Shown one piece after another: positions 1-5,875 of a stretch of 6,406 nucleotides of DNA (position 1 is its first letter; the number at the start of each line of letters is the position of its first letter). Origin of the DNA: Nitrospinota bacterium (GTDB lineage Bacteria > Nitrospinota > Nitrospinia > Nitrospinales > Nitrospinaceae); NCBI GenBank assembly GCA_027298165.1, contig JAPUGN010000229.1, forward strand, positions 1 to 6,406, read 5' to 3'. The notes under the pieces are model-generated. The model did not search any database, was not told where the DNA came from, and saw only the letters and a program-made list of their open reading frames with translations. Both the position numbers and the translations under genes were made by a program.

Positions 1-603
1 GACGGCGATAATAACGACGGCAAGAGCCTGGCGTTTCAGCTCGGTTATGCCCCGGTGTACTGGGTGAACACCAAGTTTTCCTATATCGTGGGACCGGAGG
101 TGGAGGGCAACTCGCGGGATACGCGCCAGGTGTTCGACCTGGCGGCAACGCTGACTCCCGGAAATTGGCTGATCGGTCTGGAGGTGGCTTATGGCCGGGA
201 GGAAAATCAGTCGCTGAGAAATCCCGGCGATCATGCCGAGTGGTTGAGCGGCCAGGTAACTCTACATTACGATTTCGTCCGGTATTTTGGTTTGACGGGG
301 CGTTATAGCTTTCTGGCGGACATCGACGGCAGGGCGGATATCGAAGCGGCCCATCGTCAAAAAAGAACGATGAACGAAGTCACCTTCGCTCCAGTGTTTC
401 ATATTTCACCCGATTTTCTGGGGTACCTGGGCATGGGGATGATCCCGCAGTCGCAACACCTGGTCTCCGGCATCGATGTGAGATTCGAGTACCGCTACGA
501 CTGGGTCAATGAAACAGGTCCTAACACCATTTTTGAGGACGAAGCAGGTAACCCCGTCAACAACCGGCACAGTTTCATTGTGGAATTGGTAGCCCGTTTC
601 TGA
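1..603 (+). CDS. Porin-like outer-membrane beta-barrel protein, C-terminal part (5' end outside window)
   Basis: The frame is open from base 1 to a TGA at 601-603, giving about 200 residues of a protein whose start lies upstream. The GTG at 55 is only an internal valine codon, because coding-like sequence (DGDNNDGKSLAFQLGYAP) precedes it. The protein alternates hydrophobic and polar residues in amphipathic strands, with aromatic girdles (YWVNTKFSYIVG, FEYRYDW) and acidic turns. It ends in the strand HSFIVELVARF with a terminal phenylalanine, the usual signal for BAM-dependent barrel insertion. The late segment with the glycine-rich strand LGYLGMGMIP, a strand with paired arginines and tyrosines, and a final strand resembles the OmpL-like putative porin group (beta-barrel porin-2), but that family assignment is from memory of the pattern. 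The likely role is a channel or surface barrel in the outer membrane; the substrate is unknown. The next gene starts 25 bases downstream on the same strand, which suggests co-transcription. Confidence 0.8.
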   Translation, partial: DGDNNDGKSLAFQLGYAPVYWVNTKFSYIVGPEVEGNSRDTRQVFDLAATLTPGNWLIGLEVAYGREENQSLRNPGDHAEWLSGQVTLHYDFVRYFGLTGRYSFLADIDGRADIEAAHRQKRTMNEVTFAPVFHISPDFLGYLGMGMIPQSQHLVSGIDVRFEYRYDWVNETGPNTIFEDEAGNPVNNRHSFIVELVARF

Positions 604-616
604 ATATTATTTTGTA

Positions 617-621
617 GAGGG
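617..621 (+). promoter_or_regulatory. Ribosome binding site of the FMN-binding-like gene
   Basis: GAGGG lies 7 bases before the ATG at 629, inside the 25-base gap after the barrel gene stop. It fixes the start choice, since the signal peptide begins exactly here. Confidence 0.7.
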
Positions 622-628
622 AATAAAG

Positions 629-1219
629 ATGAAAATAAAAACTGCGAACCTTGTACTTTTGATGGTGTTAGGAATACTTTGGATAGCACCGGACGCGTGG
701 GCCCATGTGTCTGCAAACGTGAAACTGCTGTCTACGAAAGAAACCGTACAGCGGCTCCTCCCCAAGGGAAAACTATTCGTCAAGGAAGTGGATCTGACAC
801 CCGGCCAACTTGAAAAATTACGCTCGTTCGACAATTGGGATACTCGCGCCGCTCATTTCAAATTTTTCATCAGCCGGGACCCGCAGGGACGGTTGCAGAG
901 GGTGATGATCTCGATGGTAGAGTTCACCCGGCATGGTCCGGTAGTGGTGGCCATTGCGATAGATCCTCAGGGCACAATTGTTGGGGCAATCCTCACGGAC
1001 ACTCAAGTGGAACCGTTGACCTGGGTTGAACCGTTGTTGAAGAAAAACTTCATGCAGGCATTTCAGGGAAAGAACAGCCAGATGCCTCTGACGTTGGACC
1101 CGCAGTGGCAACAAGGTTTTTCCCGCATCAGCCAGGATTTTGCGTTGGTCATCGCCAACGCGGTTAAAAAATCCGCTCAGTTGTTCGATGTGGTGTTTGA
1201 GCCAGGGAGTGCCCCATAG
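629..1219 (+). CDS. Secreted periplasmic protein resembling FMN-binding domains, apparently without the flavin-attachment motif
   Basis: This 196-residue protein begins with a clear signal peptide: basic MKIK, a hydrophobic core, then AWA before H26, the likely cleavage site. The ATG at 629 is supported by GAGGG at 617-621 with good spacing. Residues about 97-188 follow the layout of FMN-binding (NqrC/RnfG-like) domains: a strand with GPVVVAIAIDPQG, then IVGAILTDTQVEP where the family has its 'GV.v..q.ETPG' stretch, then FMQAFQGKNSQMPLTL resembling the family's 'F..qF.gk' segment, then a helix IANAVKKSAQLF. Where covalent FMN binders carry S/T-G-A-T before that helix, this protein reads ISQDFALVIANAV, so the threonine that would carry FMN is absent. 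It may bind flavin non-covalently, bind something else, or be a structural relative. It sits 25 bases after the barrel gene, and a shared transcript is likely. The fold call is an inference from pattern only. Confidence 0.6.
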   Translation: MKIKTANLVLLMVLGILWIAPDAWAHVSANVKLLSTKETVQRLLPKGKLFVKEVDLTPGQLEKLRSFDNWDTRAAHFKFFISRDPQGRLQRVMISMVEFTRHGPVVVAIAIDPQGTIVGAILTDTQVEPLTWVEPLLKKNFMQAFQGKNSQMPLTLDPQWQQGFSRISQDFALVIANAVKKSAQLFDVVFEPGSAP

Positions 1220-1247
1220 ATTTTCAGTGTCTCCTGGTTGGACCTCA

Positions 1248-1256
1248 TGCTACAAT
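1248..1256 (+). promoter_or_regulatory. Candidate extended -10 promoter for the repeat-protein gene
   Basis: TGCTACAAT matches the extended -10 form (TGnTATAAT with one mismatch) about 30 bases before the ATG at 1286. No good -35 hexamer lies at the usual distance, which is common for extended -10 promoters. If real, it gives the repeat-protein gene its own transcript with a leader of roughly 20-25 bases, separate from the two genes upstream. Confidence 0.35.
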
Positions 1257-1285
1257 CGGTGAAAATTTTCCGACCGGGTTGAATC

Positions 1286-2014
1286 ATGAATAAAAGATCA
1301 TTAGGGATTTTTGTGTTGGGAATGTGGTTCCTGACGGGAGGCTTGCCGGTATTGGCCGGGGTGACGGAGGTGGATTCCAATTTCGATGGCCAGATCGACC
1401 AGTGGCACCATGCCGACGCCGATGACCGGGTAGAAAAGGTTGAGTACGACCTGAACCTCGACGGCAAAGTCGACCAAATCCAGTTTTTCTCATCTCCTAA
1501 AAATTTGGAGCGGATCGAATTCGATACCGATTATGACGGGACCTTCGAGCAGATCCAATTTTACTCCGAAAACAACAAGATTGACCGTATCGAAAAAGAT
1601 TCCAACAACGACGGCAAGATTAACTGGAAGGCGTTTTTCAGTCCGGCGGGAAAATTAATGCGCGGGGAACTCGACGACAACCACGACGGCAAAACCGATG
1701 TCTGGGAATTTTATGATGACCGCGGGAAGCTGGAAAAGATGGAGCACGACACCAACCACGATGGAACGGTGGACCGTTGGGATCGCTTTGTTGACGATAA
1801 AATGGTGGAGGCGGCCTTCGATACCAACGGCGACCGGAAGCCCGACCAGTGGCAGCACCTGAACGCCTCGGAAAAACTGGAGCGCGCGGAATATGATACC
1901 AACTACGATGCCAGGGCCGACTTATGGGAAGTCTTCGATCCGGCTGGGAAAATTATCCGCGTGGAAAAAGACCGGAACTTTGACGGCGAACCGGACATCA
2001 TTCATAAACCCTAG
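1286..2014 (+). CDS. Secreted tandem-repeat protein with nine DxNxDG acidic (putative Ca2+-binding) loops
   Basis: The 242-residue product has a signal peptide (MNKR, hydrophobic core, cleavage near VLA-G25). Almost all of the rest is eight repeats of about 25 residues plus a short ninth. Each repeat starts with an acidic loop such as DSNFDGQID, DLNLDGKVD, DSNNDGKIN, DTNHDGTVD or DRNFDGEPD, followed by a W/I-x-x-F/Y strand and a charged turn of the type GKLxRxE. The loop resembles the first nine positions of EF-hand, dockerin and thrombospondin type-3 loops. An aromatic residue replaces the EF-hand glutamate at position 12, so these are not canonical EF-hands. Calcium binding in the periplasm or at the surface is inferred. 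The ATG at 1286 is chosen because the signal peptide starts there; the Shine-Dalgarno is weak. No enzymatic domain is present. The last codons (DIIHKP and stop) lie in DNA that matches the 3' end of the barrel gene at 4367-5554, so the C-terminus may have been captured from porin-derived sequence. Confidence 0.85.
   Translation: MNKRSLGIFVLGMWFLTGGLPVLAGVTEVDSNFDGQIDQWHHADADDRVEKVEYDLNLDGKVDQIQFFSSPKNLERIEFDTDYDGTFEQIQFYSENNKIDRIEKDSNNDGKINWKAFFSPAGKLMRGELDDNHDGKTDVWEFYDDRGKLEKMEHDTNHDGTVDRWDRFVDDKMVEAAFDTNGDRKPDQWQHLNASEKLERAEYDTNYDARADLWEVFDPAGKIIRVEKDRNFDGEPDIIHKP
1373..2011 (+). repeat. Protein-level tandem repeat, eight units of 24-25 residues plus a partial ninth
   Basis: Units start at residues 30, 55, 80, 105, 130, 155, 179, 204 and 229. 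Every complete unit has 25 residues except the sixth, which has 24. Consensus: D-x-N-x-D-G-x-x-D-x-W-x-x-F/Y, then a variable turn, then K-L-x-R-x-E. The loop glycine is lost in units 7 (DTNGDRKPD) and 8 (DTNYDARAD), and position 9 is not aspartate in units 3 (E) and 4 (N). The repeats are diverged at the DNA level, so the expansion is old. Confidence 0.9.
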
Positions 2015-2108
2015 GGCCGCCCAGATGCACCCAGTGCACCTGTCCCTCCAGCATGAAACCTCCCGCCTTCAATTGAGTGACATCGCCGATAGAAAATTTT
2101 TCGCGCTG
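1993..2108 (-). pseudogene. Remnant of a paralogue of the beta-barrel gene at 4367-5554, with an internal deletion
   Basis: On the - strand, 2015-2108 encodes QREKFSIGDVTQ, then a KAGGFMLEG segment, then WVHLGG. This matches an internal part of the intact barrel protein at 28 of 31 residues; at DNA level 80 of 94 bases match 4921-5014. Immediately next to it, 1993-2024 matches 4358-4389, the extreme 3' end of the same gene, at 27 of 32 bases, including the TGA position. In the intact gene these two parts are about 540 bases apart. Both contain ggccg(c/t)cca, where the remnant joins them, so a deletion at this short homology is the simplest explanation. After the junction the frame is shifted and a TAG replaces a tyrosine codon in the old 3' end frame. 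Upstream of residue QREKF the open frame continues (FVGPVGFDSQWSSD) to a stop near 2190 but no longer resembles the intact protein, so the right boundary is uncertain. No start codon or full-length product is possible. Confidence 0.8.
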
Positions 2109-2405
2109 GTCGGAGCTCCACTGGGAATCAAATCCAACCGGACCCACAAATCTGGCGGATTCATGGCTGCCGCGGCAATCAACGTGTTATATTAGTATGG
2201 GTGTCCATCGGAAATCTGGGGGCCGTCGGTAAGGTGAATTCCCTGTTTTCTGATGGGGTGCCTAACATTTTCTTTTTAGCCATGACGATTTATAGGGTAT
2301 ATAAGACGCACAAGGAGATTTCTTTTGCCGCTTTTGATTGGATTTTGGACACCCTGAGAATGAAAGCGTTATTTCATAAATAGAAGTTTCGTTTCCGATG
2401 CCCTT
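2109..2405. other. Intergenic stretch without a convincing gene
   Basis: The left part may hold further, unrecognisable porin remnant on the - strand, up to about 2190. The right part, from about 2265, is AT-rich and probably carries the promoter and leader of the methyltransferase gene, for example around TATATAAGA near 2298, but no paired -35/-10 stands out. The small frames here lack ribosome binding sites or family resemblance. A good AGGAGA near 2311 is followed only by a 10-codon TTG frame that soon stops. Confidence 0.5.
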
Positions 2406-3422
2406 ATGCCTGCTCTCGGTCACTCAAAGCCGGATTCCGTTCCCCCCAAAACCATAAATCCTTCCAGTCAATGCAACCTGTGCGGTTCAACGGAATACGA
2501 TGTTTTGTCTAAAATTGGAAGAGGAAATGAACCCCTCAATACCGTCATTTGCAAAAAATGCGGGTTGGTTTGGAGCCATCCCTTTCCCTTGGATCCCTTA
2601 ATTTATTATCAAAAACACTATCGCATTCGATATAAAGGGACGTTTACCCCAAAGAAAAAACATATTTTCAGAGCCGCCCGTGCGGCCGTGGGCCGTTTCG
2701 ATTTACTCAAACATTTGCTAAAGCCCCGCTGGAGAGTTCTGGAGGTGGGTTCGGGAGGAGGCGAGTTTTTATATCTGCTGAAAAAACTGGGTTATGATGC
2801 CTTCGGCATCGAGCCCAATGAAGGTTACTCGGAATACGCGAAGAGTGAATATCAGCTGAATATTAAAACCGGCTTTCTTCAAAATACCCAATTTGAAGAT
2901 AACTCATTCGAGATGGTCACTCTGTGGCATGTTTTGGAGCACATGGACAACCCGGCGGACATCCTGAAAAAAATTCACTCCTTTCTGGCCACCGACGGTT
3001 TACTGATTATTGAGGTGCCGAACATCGAGGCCATCTGCTCATTGCCCAGCAATACTTTCCACGCGGCGCATTTATATAATTTCAATCAATCCACATTGCG
3101 CCGAATGGCTGAACGAGCGGGATTTGTAGTGATCGAGAAATTAATGGGCGGGGATGGGGGCAATATCTTTCTATTTTTAAAAAAAATTAGCGAGCCCCCT
3201 CGGAAAATTCAGGATGAAATAGATGGAAATTATGAGCGGATCAAAAGTATCGTGGCCCGAAGAACCACTTTAAAGTATTACTTTTCCCGCTATCCCTATT
3301 CCCGGGTCCTGAGCAAAATCCGCCAATGGTTCAGCGAAAAAGGGGCTTCGAACCAATTTGCCAGTGGCAAGGAAATTCTGGATCATCTGATGGAAAAAAT
3401 AGATCGGAGTTCTCTGTCGTAA
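2406..3422 (+). CDS. Class I SAM-dependent methyltransferase with N-terminal zinc finger
   Basis: The 338-residue protein starts with a treble-clef-like zinc motif, C23-x2-C26 (CNLCG) and C49-x2-C52 (CKKCGLVW), followed by HPFP and a YYQKHYRIRY segment typical of this family. A Rossmann methyltransferase domain follows. Motif I is VLEVGSGGGEF at 111-121, the acidic end of strand 2 is GIEP at 134-137, WHVLEHMDNP lies at 174-183, and LLIIEVPN lies at 199-206. The segment FHAAHLYNFNQSTL (218-231) and the AGF at 238-240 match the Methyltransf_23 type. About 75 basic, helical C-terminal residues follow. Relatives usually sit in surface-polysaccharide or natural-product clusters and methylate sugars or small molecules; the substrate here is unknown. 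The ATG at 2406 is the only good start after an in-frame TGA near 2360, and no clear Shine-Dalgarno is seen. The gene is visibly AT-richer than its surroundings (2461-2520 is 25/60 GC, 3181-3240 is 24/60), which suggests transfer. Confidence 0.85.
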   Translation: MPALGHSKPDSVPPKTINPSSQCNLCGSTEYDVLSKIGRGNEPLNTVICKKCGLVWSHPFPLDPLIYYQKHYRIRYKGTFTPKKKHIFRAARAAVGRFDLLKHLLKPRWRVLEVGSGGGEFLYLLKKLGYDAFGIEPNEGYSEYAKSEYQLNIKTGFLQNTQFEDNSFEMVTLWHVLEHMDNPADILKKIHSFLATDGLLIIEVPNIEAICSLPSNTFHAAHLYNFNQSTLRRMAERAGFVVIEKLMGGDGGNIFLFLKKISEPPRKIQDEIDGNYERIKSIVARRTTLKYYFSRYPYSRVLSKIRQWFSEKGASNQFASGKEILDHLMEKIDRSSLS

Positions 3423-3566
3423 AATTGAATGGCATGCGATGCTTCCCATCGAAGACGTATGGGGTTCAAAACTGCGACGTTCAACATGAATTCCACAGGT
3501 TCGGTTTGAGCGGATGATCCGCTTGGATGATAATAACTGTTTTTTACCGGACCCGCCAATCCACCC

Positions 3567-4346
3567 ATGGGTATTCTTGAAAAGGCTGGCCAATACCAGA
3601 GTGAGCGAATTCGCGACACCCCACTCAGCACTTGTCCTTTTGGACATCTGGAGCTGGTTTCCCCGTTCGACCCGGCAATCTATCCCGAAATACTGGAGAA
3701 TCTCCCCGACACAAAATTTTATCGTGAATTGCGGCACCATGACGCCCTGCTTCCAGATGGGCGAAGCGCCCGCATGAAGTTTGATCTGTTGCCCGCCAAT
3801 ATAAACCGGTTGCCGGGGAGCCAGAGGACCTTCTGGCATGAAATCGCCCGTCAAATGAAGTCCTCAACTGTTAAATCCGCGTACACACATAAATTCGCAG
3901 AAGTTCTTCAAAGGGTCACGGGACGACCCATTGAAAAAATAAAAATCAATGCTTTCCTGGTGCTGTTCCGGGACATCGCCGGTTACAAAATCACCATACA
4001 CCCTGACTCCCCCCGCAAGGCGCTCACGGCTCAGTACTATCTTCCTGCCGATGAATCTCAGATCCATCTCGGCACACTTTTTCATGAGCAACGGCCGGAT
4101 GGTTCGTTCAGCGATGGTAAGGTGATGCCGTTTGCGCCCAATTCCGGCTATGCCTTCGGCGTGTCACCCGACAGTTGGCACAGCGTTCGTCAAATGCGCG
4201 CGGAGGACAAACCCCGGCATACGTTAATGATTATTTATTATTACGACCGCGGGTGGGTTTATGAGACTTTTAAAAGCGCCCGGGGTTACCTGCGCGGGAA
4301 ATATGATCAGATTCGGGGAACCACCTCGCCGGAAGAGTATGAATGA
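3567..4346 (+). CDS. Fe(II)/2-oxoglutarate-dependent dioxygenase-like protein
   Basis: The 259-residue protein has the layout of the prolyl-4-hydroxylase-like 2OG oxygenases. Residues 32-55 (SPFDPAIYPEILENLPD) look like the usual N-terminal helix region. The double-stranded beta-helix carries the metal motif H145-P-D147 (IHPDSPRKALTAQYYLP), the GTLF turn at 169-172, FAPNSGYAFG at 189-198, the distal metal histidine H205 (SWHSV), and R217 (RHTLMIIYYY), which would hold the 2-oxoglutarate carboxylate. All expected ligands are therefore present and the enzyme is probably active as a hydroxylase on an unknown small-molecule, sugar or peptide substrate. The ATG at 3567 follows an in-frame TAA near 3533, so no longer start exists except CTG. 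No Shine-Dalgarno is evident. It lies 144 bases after the methyltransferase on the same strand, a plausible tailoring pair, and is convergent with the barrel gene 20 bases downstream. Confidence 0.8.
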   Translation: MGILEKAGQYQSERIRDTPLSTCPFGHLELVSPFDPAIYPEILENLPDTKFYRELRHHDALLPDGRSARMKFDLLPANINRLPGSQRTFWHEIARQMKSSTVKSAYTHKFAEVLQRVTGRPIEKIKINAFLVLFRDIAGYKITIHPDSPRKALTAQYYLPADESQIHLGTLFHEQRPDGSFSDGKVMPFAPNSGYAFGVSPDSWHSVRQMRAEDKPRHTLMIIYYYDRGWVYETFKSARGYLRGKYDQIRGTTSPEEYE

Positions 4347-4366
4347 CCCGGCGGGCAGGACATCGT

Positions 4367-5554
4367 TCAAAAACCGTAGGGCCGTCCAATGGGGGGCTCG
4401 ATGGATTCGGGTTTGGGCGGGGTGCGGGTTTTAAAGTACTCCTCAAACAATGGAAACTCCGGCCGCCAGGTGATGTTAAAAACCATGATGGGTTGGAACC
4501 GCCCCAGTAGAAACTGTCCCCGTACATCCGCCGTCGCGATCACCTCGTCCGCTAACTGCCAGGATTTGACCACCCCGACCTCATCGTATATCCGCGCACG
4601 GTACATGGGGTCGCCCTTGGCCAACGGAATGCCGGGCATGGTGACGTCGCCCCGCGGCGAATTGAAATTAAGACTGCCGCCCCGCCAATGCTGATAATAA
4701 ACGTACGCACCTCCCACCGTAAGGAAGGCACGGTAGGCCATGCCTTCTTCGTCGACTTCCGGCAGGCCTGGCGGGTCGTCGATATTTTTCAGGTAATGCA
4801 CGGTGAAACCGATTTCATCGAGCCAGCCCGGAACGCCGGCGGATTTTTCGGGGCGATAGGTGTAGCCGCCGCCGGCGCCCAAACTTAAATTGTTGAACAC
4901 TCCGGGACCGGAATTCTGTTGGCCGCCCAGGTGCACCCAGTACAGCTGACCCTCCAGCATAAAGCCTCCCGCCTTCACCTGCGTGACATCACCGATGGAA
5001 AACTTTTCCCGTTGCGTGGCGGTTTCGCGCTCCTCCCAGCTCAGCCACAGGTCCTGGCGCAGGTGTTCGATATCCGCCTTGAACTGAAACCCCTGCTCGA
5101 TGGGCTCCCGATAACGCAGGACATCGTTGAAAAAAGCGTCGTGCATCGGATGGTTCCGGTCGAGGGTCCCGGCGGTAAACCGCAAACCCGGGGAAAAATC
5201 CCAATGCAGGGCAATCACCGGGTCCACCTCGTCCGCTTGATCGTCCTCGCCGAATTCGGCGTTCCACAAAATTCCCGCTTCCACCTGCAGGACCTTGTTG
5301 ATCTTGTATCGGAAAAAGGGTTTGACCAGATTTCCGATTAGGGTGAACCCTTCAGTCTGCAGACTTGAGTCCACTTCCGCGGAGAGTTCCTGATTATAAA
5401 TATAGGTTTGATTCTCGATTACCAGTGACAGGGGCGATTCCGCCCACAGCGTATTTGGAAGAAACAAACACAGGAGGAGCAGGTCGCAAAAACCCGCTTC
5501 AGCAAATCGGGGTCTGTGTGAAGCGCGTGGGTGAGGTTGCAGGAGGCTGATCAA
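4367..5554 (-). CDS. Outer-membrane beta-barrel (porin-like) protein
   Basis: The 395-residue frame has a hydrophobic export segment (FCDLLLLCLFLPNTLWA, cleavage before ES near residue 39), then a mature protein made of alternating amphipathic strands with many aromatic residues and acidic or glycine-rich turns. Examples are IALHWDFSPGLRFTAGTLDR, GGYTYRP, GGAYVYYQHWRGG, and ATADVRGQFLLGRFQPIMVF near the end. This supports an outer-membrane barrel of porin or exporter type. I do not recognise a specific family and the substrate is unknown. The end is unusual: after the last strand a proline-rich tail (TPPKPESIEPPIGRPYGF) follows, rather than a terminal strand, although the last residue is phenylalanine. 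The start is uncertain: the listed start is a TTG, no ATG or GTG occurs in this frame back to the stop at 5639, and no Shine-Dalgarno is visible. A degraded paralogue lies at 1993-2108. Confidence 0.75.
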   Translation of the reverse strand: MISLLQPHPRASHRPRFAEAGFCDLLLLCLFLPNTLWAESPLSLVIENQTYIYNQELSAEVDSSLQTEGFTLIGNLVKPFFRYKINKVLQVEAGILWNAEFGEDDQADEVDPVIALHWDFSPGLRFTAGTLDRNHPMHDAFFNDVLRYREPIEQGFQFKADIEHLRQDLWLSWEERETATQREKFSIGDVTQVKAGGFMLEGQLYWVHLGGQQNSGPGVFNNLSLGAGGGYTYRPEKSAGVPGWLDEIGFTVHYLKNIDDPPGLPEVDEEGMAYRAFLTVGGAYVYYQHWRGGSLNFNSPRGDVTMPGIPLAKGDPMYRARIYDEVGVVKSWQLADEVIATADVRGQFLLGRFQPIMVFNITWRPEFPLFEEYFKTRTPPKPESIEPPIGRPYGF

Positions 5555-5759
5555 TAGGAACCCACAGGGGAGGTTGATGGTTAAAATCGGATCGACCGGT
5601 GGACAACGCCCGGGTTGAGTCTCAAAAGGCCCCTGAATTTAACACAACGGGGAACAAAAGTTTAGCGGGGCGTAATCCGGGCGTACATAACCCAAAACCG
5701 GAGGGGCGAAATCACTCTCCAGCGCGGTTCATGCTTCCGAGATACAAGTTCGGATAGGG

Positions 5760-5778
5760 TTTAAATAATTGATTTAAA
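5760..5778. promoter_or_regulatory. AT-rich inverted repeat, possible operator
   Basis: TTTAAAT at 5760-5766 and ATTTAAA at 5772-5778 are perfect 7-base arms around a 5-base centre. They fall at the predicted transcription start of the candidate promoter at 5783-5810, a usual position for a repressor site. In an AT-rich stretch such a palindrome can also arise by chance, and no regulator family is identifiable. Confidence 0.3.
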
Positions 5779-5782
5779 TGTT

Positions 5783-5810
5783 GTTATACGATTAGCGGAG
5801 ATAAGTCAAA
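5783..5810 (-). promoter_or_regulatory. Candidate sigma70-type promoter for the barrel gene
   Basis: On the - strand, TTTGAC (5805-5810) is followed by a 16-base spacer and TATAAC (5783-5788). Shifting the -35 by one to TTGACT gives a 15-base spacer. It lies directly after the groEL terminator and points towards the barrel gene, implying a leader of about 220 bases. Confidence 0.45.
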
Positions 5811-5813
5811 TTT

Positions 5814-5845
5814 AAAAGAAAAACCCCCGGTCCGGAGACCGGGGG
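5814..5845 (-). terminator. Rho-independent terminator of groEL
   Basis: The - strand reads a perfect 9-base-pair GC-rich stem (5837-5845 with 5824-5832) around a 4-base loop, followed by TTTTTCTTTT (complement of 5814-5823). It lies 30 bases after the groEL stop, in the right orientation. Confidence 0.95.
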
Positions 5846-5875
5846 TGGGTGTTTCATGCTTAATGAAGAGCGGGA

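Larger units (their letters stand above)
5555..5813. other. Long leader between the groEL terminator and the barrel gene
   Basis: About 260 bases without a recognisable gene. The barrel-gene frame stays open upstream to 5641 without a usual start codon. The part nearest groEL is AT-rich and carries the candidate promoter and an inverted repeat; the rest is GC-rich with no strong hairpin or known riboswitch pattern that I can see. Confidence 0.5.

Noticed and set aside
2168..2177. tgccgcggca palindrome near the outer end of the porin remnant
   Set aside because: Ten bases only, with no matching copy elsewhere in the window to suggest an insertion-sequence end or attachment site.
2311..2355. 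AGGAGA followed by a TTG-initiated 10-codon frame
   Set aside because: It stops almost at once; it could be a leader peptide or a truncated gene start, but nothing else supports it.
2201..2383. 60-codon GTG frame between the porin remnant and the methyltransferase
   Set aside because: No ribosome binding site, unremarkable composition and no family resemblance; the region is better read as leader DNA.
3509..3523. agcgga-tga-tccgct hairpin between the methyltransferase and oxygenase genes
   Set aside because: Only six pairs and no T run on either strand, so it does not qualify as a terminator.
3514..3777. 87-codon + strand frame overlapping the start of the oxygenase gene
   Set aside because: It is out of frame with the oxygenase, which shows the family pattern from residue 32 in its own frame; no frameshift is needed.
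4919..5341. 140-codon + strand frame inside the barrel gene
   Set aside because: Shadow of the - strand barrel gene; its similarity to a + strand frame near 2026 only reflects the paralogous porin DNA.
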